Below are positions 1 to 9,300 of a stretch of DNA of 64,000 bases, in pieces (the stretch's first letter is position 1; every line of letters starts with the position of its first letter). The translations under genes were made by a program, and so were the position numbers. The stretch comes from Henriciella mobilis. GTDB lineage: Bacteria > Pseudomonadota > Alphaproteobacteria > Caulobacterales > Hyphomonadaceae. Location of the stretch: NCBI RefSeq assembly GCF_003576315.1, contig NZ_QWFZ01000035.1, positions 30,460 to 94,459 of the forward strand. Direction: 5' to 3'. The notes under the pieces are model-generated. The model ran no database searches and was not told the origin of the DNA. It worked only from the letters and a program-made list of their open reading frames with translations.

Positions 1-540
1 GCAAGAGCCCGAGCCTATCGTCAGCGTCTCTTCCGGCGTCTGCACGCCCGGCTCGAGGCGGACGATGTAATCGACAGCGTCCGAGACGCGCCGGTTGAGA
101 TCGACGAGGAAGTCGACTGTCCCCGTCGTTCCGCGTGGAACATCCTTGAGAAACGCCTCGAATTTCGGGGTGAGCGGCTCCGTCGTCAGATAGATACCGA
201 GATCGTCCGCATAATCGTCGGAATACTCGAAGGGCCATTTCTGGGCGCGCTCTTCAACGAAGAAGTCGAACGGATTGTAGACCGTCATGTCCGCAACGAG
301 ATCCACCTCAATCTTGAATTCCCGGACCGGGTCGGGAAACACGAAGCGCGACATCCAGTTGCCATACGGGTCCTGCTGGTGGTTCACGAAGTGATTGTCT
401 GGCGACACCTTGAGGCTGTGCGAGACGATCCGCGTACGCGAATGCGGCGCCGGTCTTAGCCGGATAATTTGCGGTCCCAGACTGACCGGCCTGTCATAGG
501 TGTAGTGCGTGAGGTGATGGATGCTGGCGAGAATTGCCAT
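1..540 (-). CDS. Transglutaminase-like protein, N-terminal part (cut by window edge)
   Basis: Reading leftwards from an ATG at 540, 180 codons are open to the first base of the window. The protein begins MAILASIHHLTHYTYDRPVS and continues with the beta-rich N-terminal domain of bacterial transglutaminase-like proteins (for example LRPAPHSRTR and NHQQDPYGNWMSRF). The last visible residues are GSGSC, so the window ends exactly on the Cys that is the usual catalytic residue of this fold. Family knowledge: these are large cysteine peptidase/transglutaminase-like proteins, often encoded with a circularly permuted ATP-grasp partner. The catalytic His and Asp lie outside the window, so activity cannot be judged. 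A cytoplasmic location is likely because no signal peptide is seen. Confidence 0.85.
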   Translation of the reverse strand, partial: MAILASIHHLTHYTYDRPVSLGPQIIRLRPAPHSRTRIVSHSLKVSPDNHFVNHQQDPYGNWMSRFVFPDPVREFKIEVDLVADMTVYNPFDFFVEERAQKWPFEYSDDYADDLGIYLTTEPLTPKFEAFLKDVPRGTTGTVDFLVDLNRRVSDAVDYIVRLEPGVQTPEETLTIGSGSC

Positions 541-679
541 GTAGGTTCCTGAAGTTGCGCGAAGCCGGCTCCATCGCAGCGCATTATGGCCGCGATTGCA
601 AAGAACTTTCGGTCAAGGATTGTCGTGCGAGGCTGGAAAGCCCGTCCTGACAAGCGAAAGAGATTTTACCGCCCAGCTT

Positions 680-1294
680 TCAGGCAGCCCCTTCACCACG
701 TCTGAAGCGCTGGCGAAGACTTTCAATGATCATGTCCAGACCAAACTCGAACAGTTCGTCATGCGTCGGCTCGGAGCGAGACTTGATTTCTTCATCGACA
801 ATGCGCTCCTGAAGAGCCGAACCAAGCGCGAAACGGCGCAGGGTTTGAATGGCGTAGACCGCCTCAATTCTCGAGAATCCGTGCTGTTCCAACACGTTGA
901 TCGACTTGTTGATCCGTCCCCGTGTGAGTTCATCATCAAAATGCAGCCGGACCATGATGCGCGCACCATCTCTTGTCGCTCGCGCCGCACGATTGATTGC
1001 GCGGGCACCGTCAGCCAGCCAACTCGACCAATCGAATTCGGCTTCGTGCTGACTCGGCGTCGGGATCAGCGACTGATAAAGCCGCCTGCACATCGCATCG
1101 AGAATTTCGTCCTTGTTGCGGAAATGCCAGTAAAGCGACGCATTCCTGATCCCAAGGCGGGACGCAAGCCTGCGTGTACTGAATGCGTCAAGCCCAGTCT
1201 CGTCGAGAAGTTCCAGCGCACTATCGACAATTCGCTCCTGATTAAGCGGTTCACGGTCCTCATCAGGCACTGGTGGATTGGAATGCGTCCCCAT
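680..1294 (-). CDS. TetR/AcrR family transcriptional regulator
   Basis: This 204-residue protein starts at the ATG at 1294. A longer reading to 1408 is possible but would overlap the upstream gene and adds a tail that looks non-coding. The N-terminal helix-turn-helix is typical of TetR proteins: ERIVDSALELLDETGLDAFS, then STRRLASRLGIRNASLYWHF and RNKDEIL. The C-terminal half (about residues 85-204) is an all-helical ligand domain resembling the tetracycline-repressor C-terminal class (DGARIMVRLHFDDE, ALGSALQERI). It lies 71 bp downstream of the D-threonine aldolase-like gene on the same strand, so it may be the last gene of that operon and control it. The ligand is unknown. Confidence 0.88.
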   Translation of the reverse strand: MGTHSNPPVPDEDREPLNQERIVDSALELLDETGLDAFSTRRLASRLGIRNASLYWHFRNKDEILDAMCRRLYQSLIPTPSQHEAEFDWSSWLADGARAINRAARATRDGARIMVRLHFDDELTRGRINKSINVLEQHGFSRIEAVYAIQTLRRFALGSALQERIVDEEIKSRSEPTHDELFEFGLDMIIESLRQRFRRGEGAA

Positions 1295-1365
1295 GATAGA
1301 CGAAATATCGCTCCGAAGCGCCATAAAAGGCAAGCTGTTTCGAAGCTTTCGGCTCAACCATTGCT

Positions 1366-2544
1366 TCAGGCGGAAGCATGGAAGACGGGCCATCTCTCCG
1401 CAATGCAACCGTTTTCAAAGACGGCGATATCTCCGAACTGAAGGAAAACGGATTCCGACTGTTTCGGCCTCAGGAAAACATATTCGTCGGGCTCGATCGG
1501 CGTAGTCGACGGCGCCGTCAGCATCTGCTGGTTGCTGGAACGCCCATAGGTATCGTTCAGAACGACGCTCTCTGGCCAGACGGGCTCTGCCATCCAGTTG
1601 CCCCCAAAAATGAAGACCGTCTTGTCGTGTCCCTCAGGTAGATCCGGCTGCCGGCCGCGAACAAACTCGAAGCCTGCAATATTGATCCCGTCCAGAACCT
1701 TGAGCGCTGGCGTTGCTATGAAACTCGCTGGCCAGTGGGGGGCCAGCAGAGGCGTATCGAAATCAGTCGGCTTTACGAGAACCGAGCCCACCGAGACTTC
1801 ATTGGCAATTTCCGTATCGCGATAGAGCCTGTAGGTTGGACTTCCGGCAGCATTCAGAATCAGACCGCTGGCCGTACGTGAAGCGCATGTCATTGCTTGT
1901 GCTTTTGAGAAGATTGACCACGCGCTTTGAAGCGCCACTTCACGCAATCCGCCCTTTTCCGGCATTTTCGCGACATGCGGCTCATACCCCATCAGCCCGG
2001 CGAATGCTGCGTGGTTTGATCTGTCGATCGACCTCACCGTATTAACCAGTGCGTCATCCGGGGCAAAACCGCCGCGGTGCAAACCCACATCGACTTCGAG
2101 CACCAGCTGCATCGTGATTCCGAGCTCTGCAGCGAGAGCCAGATATTGTTCCGCCCGGGTTGGGGTATCGACCAGCCACTTGATATTGGCGTCAGGGCTG
2201 GCCTCGCTATAGAAGCGCCTTGCGGCCGCAACAGGCATCGGCTTTCCCAGCAGCTGTTCGGCTTCCGGCATTTCTCCAGCCAGGGCCAACAGCATCTCAA
2301 TGTTGAAGGTCATCAGCCGGTCTGAACCCGTGCGCGTCCTGATGTGGCGGATGAGGCCGACAGACGGCAGGGATTTTGCCACGATACGGTAGCCCATCCC
2401 TTCGGGCAGGTCGTCCAGAAGCGTTTCGATGTTGTGGTCGAGCCGTTGGCGATCGATCACCAGGGTGGGCTGGGCAATGCCAGCCTCTTTCAAGGCTTTA
2501 GACAAGGCAGCGAAGTAGTTTGCGTCCAGGGCGGGGGCGGCCAT
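1366..2544 (-). CDS. PLP-dependent fold-III enzyme (D-threonine aldolase / amino-acid deaminase-like)
   Basis: This 392-residue protein has an N-terminal alanine-racemase-type barrel. The expected PLP lysine is K57 in YRIVAKSLPS, and VLEVDVGLHRGGF matches the barrel strand that carries the cofactor phosphate side. The C-terminal beta domain corresponds to the D-serine dehydratase-like domain of the DSD1/D-threonine aldolase family. In metal-dependent members a His-x-Cys or His-x-Asp pair near the C-terminus binds the metal; here the matching segment appears to read LRPKQSESV, so the site seems absent. The ATG overlaps the stop of the upstream oxidase gene by one base (TAATG), which suggests translational coupling. 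The substrate cannot be set from sequence. Confidence 0.82.
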   Translation of the reverse strand: MAAPALDANYFAALSKALKEAGIAQPTLVIDRQRLDHNIETLLDDLPEGMGYRIVAKSLPSVGLIRHIRTRTGSDRLMTFNIEMLLALAGEMPEAEQLLGKPMPVAAARRFYSEASPDANIKWLVDTPTRAEQYLALAAELGITMQLVLEVDVGLHRGGFAPDDALVNTVRSIDRSNHAAFAGLMGYEPHVAKMPEKGGLREVALQSAWSIFSKAQAMTCASRTASGLILNAAGSPTYRLYRDTEIANEVSVGSVLVKPTDFDTPLLAPHWPASFIATPALKVLDGINIAGFEFVRGRQPDLPEGHDKTVFIFGGNWMAEPVWPESVVLNDTYGRSSNQQMLTAPSTTPIEPDEYVFLRPKQSESVFLQFGDIAVFENGCIAERWPVFHASA

Positions 2545-3851
2545 TATCTTGTGACCTTCACGCCAAACAGCGTTTTCAGGTAGGGCGTCAGGAAGCGCCC
2601 CTCAGGGTCAAGCCGGTTCCGCACTTTCGAGAAGGTGACAAACTCGGGATATAGGTCCGACAGCGACCGGTGATCGAGGCTGTGAAGCTTGCCCCAGTGC
2701 GGGCGCCCGCCGGCCTTTCGTAAAATGGGCTCAATATCGGAAAAGAAGAAGTCGTAGCTGTCCTCGTGATAGGCATGCACGGCAATTGAAATCCGGCCTC
2801 CGTCGTTGAAGGGGCTAAGCCAGATATCGTCGCCGCCCGTCCGTCGAACTTCGATCGGGAAGAAGACATCTGGATGCTTCTTCTCAACGATCGCAATCAC
2901 ATCCGACAGGGCCGAAAGCCCTTTTTTGACCGGCAGGTGGTACTCCATCTCGTTGAACCGGACATTGCGCTGACTGGCGAGCAGCTGCCAGCTGTTGCCA
3001 ATGACATCCTCACCTTCGAAGGACTCGAACGCCGCTTTCAGGAATTCCCGTCTTCCTTCAACGTCGTCCTCGGCATAGTCGCGCGCCCGTTTGAGGCCCA
3101 GGACAGCTTCGTCATCGTCCTGTGGAGGCCTTGGAGTCGGTTTGTTTTTCGTCTCCTCGTGGGCAATCGAAATGCCGTAGCCCGAGAACGGGATATAGAA
3201 AAACTCGTAATTCCGGCGGGTTTTCCAGCGCGATTGGGCGTGACCGATCAGTGCGTCCAAGGGCTCGGCCCAGGTCAGCCGGTGCAAGCGGTAGGAATCG
3301 ACAAGCTGGACTTCCGCCTCAACAATTACGCCGAGCGCACCAAGAGAAACGCGGGCGGCGTCGAAAGCATCGCTGTCGCGTTCGCGCGAGATGGTCAGCA
3401 ACTCGCCGCTCGCGGTCATGAGTTTCAGTGCCGTGACTTCCGCCGAAAGGCAGGGCAGCCCGGCGCCTGTGCCATGCGTCGCGGTGGAAATTGCCCCCGC
3501 CAGGGACTGCTCGTTGATGTCACCAAGGTTGCGAAAGGCAAGACCGTGGCGTTCCAGTTCCGGCGACAGGTACTTCAGACGTGCGCCGGCATTCACCCAG
3601 GCACGCTTCGCCGTCTGATCGACACTGTGGACCAGCCCCATGCCGTCCAGCTTGATCAGCGTTCCATCCGTCGCCGCCAGAGGCGTAAAGGAGTGACCGG
3701 CGCCAACAACACGTACAGGTCCAGCCGCCCTGGTGATTGCGGCCTTGAGTTCCTCTATATCGCGCGGTCTGGCAATATGTTGCGGCTCCGCCGTCTGATT
3801 ACCGGACCAGTTGCTCCAGCCCTTTTTCTTGTCGTGCCCGTCAGCCCCCAT
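2544..3851 (-). CDS. FAD-linked sugar-lactone oxidase (D-arabinono-1,4-lactone oxidase family)
   Basis: The start is the ATG at 3851, preceded by GGGAGG; it gives MGADGHDKKKG and a 435-residue protein of normal family length. The N-terminal PCMH-type FAD domain shows VVGAGHSFTPL with H53, the His that binds FAD covalently in this family, and GDINEQSLAGAISTATHGTG. The C-terminal ALO domain ends with the conserved GRPHWGK motif. Such enzymes oxidise aldonolactones or alditols with O2. No signal peptide is seen. The gene is the first of a three-gene minus-strand operon and is divergent from the SOS operon across 110 bp. Pairing with a PLP amino-acid enzyme hints at a shared catabolic role (inference). 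Confidence 0.88.
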   Translation of the reverse strand: MGADGHDKKKGWSNWSGNQTAEPQHIARPRDIEELKAAITRAAGPVRVVGAGHSFTPLAATDGTLIKLDGMGLVHSVDQTAKRAWVNAGARLKYLSPELERHGLAFRNLGDINEQSLAGAISTATHGTGAGLPCLSAEVTALKLMTASGELLTISRERDSDAFDAARVSLGALGVIVEAEVQLVDSYRLHRLTWAEPLDALIGHAQSRWKTRRNYEFFYIPFSGYGISIAHEETKNKPTPRPPQDDDEAVLGLKRARDYAEDDVEGRREFLKAAFESFEGEDVIGNSWQLLASQRNVRFNEMEYHLPVKKGLSALSDVIAIVEKKHPDVFFPIEVRRTGGDDIWLSPFNDGGRISIAVHAYHEDSYDFFFSDIEPILRKAGGRPHWGKLHSLDHRSLSDLYPEFVTFSKVRNRLDPEGRFLTPYLKTLFGVKVTR

Positions 3852-3927
3852 CGTAAACCCGGCCTCCCTGCATATTAGTTCTTCTTCGAAAAAATAGTGG
3901 CACCAGCCGGGCCGGGTGTCACGGGGC

Positions 3928-3959
3928 TTGACTCTTTTGCTATAGAACAAAATAAGAAC
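3928..3959 (+). promoter_or_regulatory. SOS promoter: TTGACT -35 and LexA box GAAC-N7-GAAC
   Basis: A perfect alphaproteobacterial LexA operator, GAACaaaataaGAAC, occupies 3945-3959. A TTGACT hexamer at 3928-3933 lies at a suitable distance for a -35 element, with the -10 falling inside the operator. The operator ends only two bases before the ATG of imuA at 3962. Damage-induced cleavage of LexA should switch on imuA-imuB-dnaE2. Confidence 0.9.
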
Positions 3960-3961
3960 AT

Positions 3962-4702
3962 ATGGAGTCTGAAGCGCTGAACATACCGGGCGTCTTTCGC
4001 CTCGACCGCAAGCCTGAAAAGGCAGATGCACGCTTCCCGCTGAAGCTCGGGGCCGAAGGTGTTCACGAAATCTGCGAGCATGCGCACGGCGACATGGGCG
4101 CGGTGAGCGGTTTTGCGCTGGCAGCGGCAAAACCAGCCCCCGGCCCAGTCTTCTGGATCCGTCAGAGACGGCTGCGTCAGGAGCATGGCCGTCTGCTGCA
4201 AGCTGGCCTGCCCGCACTCATTCGTGACGAGCGGCCAGTCCTGCATGCCGAGACACGCAAGCTCGCCGACACACTCTGGGCTATTGAGGAAGCGGTGCGA
4301 TCATCCGCTGTCAGCCTCGTTATGGCGGAGCTGGAAGACATCGATTTCACCGCTTCACGTCGGCTGACGCTTGCCTCTGGGCGCTGCGGTGTGCCGGTCA
4401 TCCTGATGCTGCCCTTCCGACATGAAGGCTCGAGCGCGGCGTCTGCCCGCTGGCGGGTAAAACCGCGGCCTTCAGCGCCAAACCCCTTCGATGCTCGCGC
4501 ACCCGGCGCGCTGCGCTGGCAGGCTACTCTCGAACGATCCCGCCAGGCGCCGGCCATGGCGGGACATGTCTTCAATCTCGAGCTGGACAATGAAACGCTA
4601 TCTCTCCGTGTGGTTCCCGGACTGGCCACTGACACGCCTGCGCCGCGCAAGGCGCCGCAACCTCGGCAAACCGTCAGCCCGGACCTGCGCCGAAGCGCCT
4701 GA
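3962..4702 (+). CDS. imuA: ImuA, RecA-like accessory protein of SOS mutagenesis
   Basis: This 246-residue protein is identified by its place before imuB and dnaE2 and by a degenerate RecA/SulA-like core (GPVFWIRQRRLRQEHGRLLQ, LWAIEEAVRSSAVSLVMAEL, ARWRVKPRPSAPNPFDARAP). ImuA works with ImuB and DnaE2 in error-prone bypass of DNA damage in the cytoplasm. The ATG at 3962 has no ribosome-binding site in front of it, because the LexA box runs to 3959; with the -10 in that box the message may be nearly leaderless. The next in-frame ATG is 44 codons on. The C-terminal tail overlaps imuB by 113 bp. Confidence 0.9.
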   Translation: MESEALNIPGVFRLDRKPEKADARFPLKLGAEGVHEICEHAHGDMGAVSGFALAAAKPAPGPVFWIRQRRLRQEHGRLLQAGLPALIRDERPVLHAETRKLADTLWAIEEAVRSSAVSLVMAELEDIDFTASRRLTLASGRCGVPVILMLPFRHEGSSAASARWRVKPRPSAPNPFDARAPGALRWQATLERSRQAPAMAGHVFNLELDNETLSLRVVPGLATDTPAPRKAPQPRQTVSPDLRRSA

Positions 4703-6308
4703 ACCGCGCGCGCCCTTCGCCCTGCTGGAAGATGGCACGCATGGCCTGCGCGTGGTCGCAGCGAATGCGTCTGCACGCGCGCTCGGCATCTCACCGGGTC
4801 TTGGCTTTGCCGATGCAAAGGCACGCTGCCCGGACCTCCAGCATGAGGATATCGACCGCGAGGCTGACGCCAGGGCCCTTGCCCGGCTTGCCACCTGGAT
4901 GATCCGCTATTCCCCGCTGGTCGCTCTCGACGGTGCTGACGGGCTGATGATTGAGACAACCGGTTGTGATCACCTGCACGGCGGGGAGCCGGCCATGATG
5001 GAGGCCATCTCCGCCACTCTGGAGGCTGATGCGATCCCCCACCGGCTCGGCCTTGCCGCCACGCCAGGGGCCGCATCGGCGCTTGCCCGCTCCAGCCCCG
5101 GCACAATCCTGAAAGATGGCGAGGAGGCCGACGGACTTTCGACACTCCCTGTCACGGCCCTGCGCATCACACTTGAAGCCGAGACCCTGCTCAATCGCTT
5201 TGGCCTGCGCCAGATCGGCCAGCTCTACGGGATTGACCGCAAGGCGCTTGGTCGGCGTTTTCAGTCCAGGAGCGCGGCCGATGCCGTGCTGCTCCGTCTC
5301 GATCAGGCGCTTGGCCTGCGCCATGAGCCGCTCGACCCGATCACCCCGCCCCCGGCCCTGTCCGCTCGCCTGCCCTGTCCTGAGCCGCTACTCGCCAAGG
5401 AGGGCATTCTTGATGGACTGAACAGGCTGGCCGAGCGCCTCTGCGCTGACCTTGCCGCACGTGGTGAAGGTGCCCGCGCCTTTGCCTTTCACGCTTTTCG
5501 TGCCGATGGCGGCCTGTCGACTGTCTCGATCACGCTGGCCCGGCCCTCGCGCAGCCCGAAGCACATACTTCGCCTCTTCGATGAAAAGGTGGAGCGGATC
5601 GATCCCGGCTTCGGCATTGACCTGCTCATGCTTGAAGCCCGCCGTACCGGGCTGATGGAGATGAGCGCCGCCGCACTCTCCGGAGACCTTGCTGCGAGCG
5701 ATTCAGATCCCGTCCTGCTGTCCGCACTGGCAGACCGGATCACGGCAAAACTCGGAGAATGCGTCGTAAGCCTCGTCAGGCCGGCCGAGAGCCACCTGCC
5801 AGAACGCGCTGAACCACATGTCATCTATGAGGGTGCCCTGCCCATCTCGCGCATGCCCGGCCCGCAGGAAGGCCCGCGCCCGATACGGATCATCGACCCG
5901 CCAGAAGAGATCAAGGTACTCGCCGAAGTGCCGGATGGCCCACCGCTGCGCTTTGTCTGGCGCCGCATCGCACGCAGCGTTGCCCGTGCCGACGGGCCGG
6001 AACGGATTGCACCTGAATGGTGGACCCATACCGCGCCGCCACCGCCCGCACAGAGCCCTGACGGCGTCGAACGCAAATGGCTCGCCCCAAAGCTCGACAA
6101 GCGCGCCGATGCGGCCCTGATCGACCAGATTCGCAATGATCTGGAAACCGAGGATCCGGGCGAACCGGTCTCCAACCTGCCCCGCGCGCGGGACTATTAC
6201 CGCGTCGAGGACGAGACCGGCCGGCGCTACTGGGTGTTCCGTCAGGGTCTCTACCATGATGGCCGCGGCGGCACGCCTACATGGTTCGTCCATGGGGTCT
6301 TCGCATGA
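4590..6308 (+). CDS. imuB: ImuB, inactive Y-family polymerase-like protein
   Basis: The start at 4590 gives MKRYLSVWFPDWPL, the classic ImuB N-terminus, and a 572-residue protein. The palm region (LLEDGTHGLRVVAANASARA, RYSPLVALDGADGLMIETTG, CDHLHGGE) matches Y-family polymerases but lacks the paired acidic catalytic residues, as expected for ImuB, which links DnaE2 to the beta clamp. HhH/little-finger regions follow (QLYGIDRKALGRRF), then a C-terminal ImuB domain ending RRYWVFRQGLY...WFVHGVFA. Its stop overlaps the dnaE2 start as ATGA, so the three proteins are probably made from one message. The 113-bp overlap with imuA is longer than is usual between adjacent genes. Confidence 0.95.
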   Translation: MKRYLSVWFPDWPLTRLRRARRRNLGKPSARTCAEAPEPRAPFALLEDGTHGLRVVAANASARALGISPGLGFADAKARCPDLQHEDIDREADARALARLATWMIRYSPLVALDGADGLMIETTGCDHLHGGEPAMMEAISATLEADAIPHRLGLAATPGAASALARSSPGTILKDGEEADGLSTLPVTALRITLEAETLLNRFGLRQIGQLYGIDRKALGRRFQSRSAADAVLLRLDQALGLRHEPLDPITPPPALSARLPCPEPLLAKEGILDGLNRLAERLCADLAARGEGARAFAFHAFRADGGLSTVSITLARPSRSPKHILRLFDEKVERIDPGFGIDLLMLEARRTGLMEMSAAALSGDLAASDSDPVLLSALADRITAKLGECVVSLVRPAESHLPERAEPHVIYEGALPISRMPGPQEGPRPIRIIDPPEEIKVLAEVPDGPPLRFVWRRIARSVARADGPERIAPEWWTHTAPPPPAQSPDGVERKWLAPKLDKRADAALIDQIRNDLETEDPGEPVSNLPRARDYYRVEDETGRRYWVFRQGLYHDGRGGTPTWFVHGVFA

Positions 6309-9300
6309 CGGATTATGCCGAACTCGCCGTCACGACGAATTTCTCCTTCCTTAGAGGGGCGAGCCATGCGGCCGAACTGGTGGCCCAGGCCAAAGGGCTT
6401 GGCCTTGCCGCGATTGGCGTTGCCGACCGCAACACCCTGGCCGGAGTCGTGCGCGCACACCTGGCCGCCAGAGAAGTTGGCCTGCGGCTGCTCATCGGCG
6501 CGCGGCTGGTGACGACTGACGGTTTCGAGCTGATCTGCTACCCGACAGACCGGGATGCCTATGGCCGCCTTTCCCGCCTGCTATCGGATGGCAAGCTGCG
6601 CGCGCCAAAGGGTGAGTGCCATATCACGCTGGACGACATCTTCGCCCATGCGGAAGGCCAGGTCTTCATCGCCATCCCGCCACCAAAGCCGGATGAGGCC
6701 TTCCGTCAGCGTCTGGAGCGGCTGCAGTCGCTCTGGGCCGGCCGGCTCTATCTTGCCGCACGGTTCGCCTTCTCCGGGCGTAATCGCGAGCAGATCGCCC
6801 GTCTTGCCGATCTCGGGATGAAGGCCGGCGGCGTACCCATCATTGCGATCAATGATGTCCTCTATCATGCACCGGAGCGGCGCCCCCTTCAGGATGTTGT
6901 CACCTGTATTCGCGAGCATTGTACGATTGAAGAAGCCGGCTACCGGATCGAAGCCAACGCCGAACGTCACCTGAAACCGCCTGACGAAATGGCGCGCCTG
7001 TTCAGGGGCTTTGAACCGGCCCTGCGCCGGACCCTGGAGATTGTCGAGCGCTGCCGCTTCTCACTGGACGAGCTTGCCTATGAATATCCGGATGAACCTG
7101 TCCCACCCGGCAAGACCCCGCAGGAACACCTGGAGAGCCTTACCTGGGCGGGAGCAGAATGGCGCTATCCCGACGGCATACCGCAGAAGGTCCGCGCTGC
7201 GCTCATCAAGGAGCTCGGCCTGATCCGGGAGCTTGATTATGCCCCCTATTTCCTCACCGTGCATGACATTGTCGCCTGGGCGCGCGGCCAGGACATTCTC
7301 TGCCAGGGACGTGGATCGGCGGCGAATTCGGCGGTCTGCTACTGCCTCGGCGTGACCAGTGTGGACCCGGGCATCACTGAGCTTCTCTTCGAACGTTTTC
7401 TGTCAAAGGAACGCAAGGAACCGCCCGATATCGATGTCGATTTCGAGCATGAGCGCCGCGAGGAAGTCATCCAGTATGTCTATCGCCGCTATGGCCGTCA
7501 TAAGGCCGCCCTCACCGCGACCGTCATCTCCTATCGTCCTCGCTCTGCCGTGCGCGAGGTCTGTAAGGCGCTTGGCCTTTCGGAGGATATTGCCGGGGCG
7601 CTGGCGGGGACGGTCTGGGGTAGCTTCGGCTCGGACGTGAAAGAGAAGCAGATCCGCCAGGCCGGCCTCGATCCGGCAAACCCGACCATCCGGCGCGCGG
7701 TGCAGCTCACCCGCCAGCTGATCGGTTTTCCGCGCCACCTGTCCCAGCATGTCGGCGGCTTCGTCCTGACACGCGGGCCCTTGGTCGAAACCGTGCCGAT
7801 CGGCAATGCCGCGATGGATGAGCGTACCTTTATCGAATGGGACAAGGACGATATCAGCGCGCTCAACATCATGAAGGTGGATGTGCTGGCGCTTGGCATG
7901 CTGACCTGCATCCGGAAGGCTTTCGACCTGCTGCGGCTCCACAAGGGGCTGGACTATGACCTCGCCACAATCCCCCCCGAAGACAAGGCGACCTATGACA
8001 TGCTGTGCGAGGGAGACTCGCTCGGTGTCTTCCAGGTCGAGAGCCGGGCGCAAATGAACATGCTCCCGCGTCTTCGCCCCAAGGTCTTCTACGATCTTGT
8101 CATCGAAGTCGCGATTGTGAGGCCCGGGCCGATCCAGGGCGACATGGTCCATCCATATCTGCGCCGCCGCAAGGGGCTGGAAAAGATTACCTACCCCTCT
8201 CCGGCACCCGAACATGGTCCGCCCGACGAGTTGGAAAGAATCCTCAAACGTACTTTCGGCGTTCCTCTTTTTCAGGAACAAGCCATGCAGATTGCCATGG
8301 ATGCGGCGAAGTTCTCACCTGATGAGGCCAATGGCCTGCGCCGTGCCATGGCAACCTTCCGGAAGGTCGGAACGATCCATAATTATGAGGACATGATGGT
8401 GGAGCGGATGGCCGCGCGCGGCTATGAAAAGGCATTCGCGCAGCGCTGTTTCGACCAGGTGAAAGGCTTCGGGGAATATGGTTTCCCGGAAAGCCACGCC
8501 GCCTCCTTCGCCCTGCTCGTCTATGTCTCCTCCTGGCTGAAGTGCCATCACCCCGATGTCTTCTGTGCAGCCCTGCTGAACAGCCAGCCCATGGGCTTCT
8601 ATGCCCCGGCCCAGATCGTCCGTGATGCGCGTGAACATGGCGTCGAGGTGCGTGAGGCCGATGTGAATCTGTCGGACTGGGATAACACATTGGAACCCTC
8701 TGGGCTTTCTGCTCGGGACTCTTCTTCACCTGGGGGCGACGGCCCCTGCGCCTGCGCGCTTGCTTATGAAGATGAAGACCTCCACGGCCCGACCGGGCCA
8801 GGCGCAGAAGGCCCGAGCCGAAGGCGAGGGACAGCCTGCGAGCATACTCACCAAAGACTCGCTGTCCGCCTTGGCTTCCGGCAGGTCGACGGGCTTGGCG
8901 AAGACGAAATGGAGCAGATGCTCCAGGCCCGTCTTGGCGGATTCGATGCGCCCGAAGACATACGCCGCCGGGCCGGTATCACGCGCCGGGCCATGGAGCT
9001 GCTGGCCGCCGCCGACGCCTTCCGTTCGATGGGGCTGGACAGGCGGGCCGCGCTCTGGGCTGCGCGCGGGGAGGCGGCAGGCAAGCCGCTGCCGCTCTTT
9101 GCGGCTGCCGATACGGCTGAGCAAGGCGGCGAGGTTCGTACACCTCTGCCAGAGATGCCGCTCTCTGAACACGTCCTGCAGGATTACCAGACGACACGTC
9201 TGTCCCTTAAGGAGCACCCCATGTCCTTCCTGCGCGCGCATTACAGAAGCTTGCGTACGATCAGTACAAAGGAAGCCGTCGAACTCAGGAACGGCTCGCG

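Noticed and set aside
596..1441. A 281-codon plus-strand frame opposite the TetR gene
   Set aside because: The minus strand has a convincing TetR helix-turn-helix; the plus frame has none.
2874..3878. A 334-codon plus-strand frame
   Set aside because: Antisense to the FAD-linked lactone oxidase, which has all family motifs.
7403..8281. Minus-strand open frame inside dnaE2
   Set aside because: Antisense to the conserved polymerase core, so treated as a shadow.
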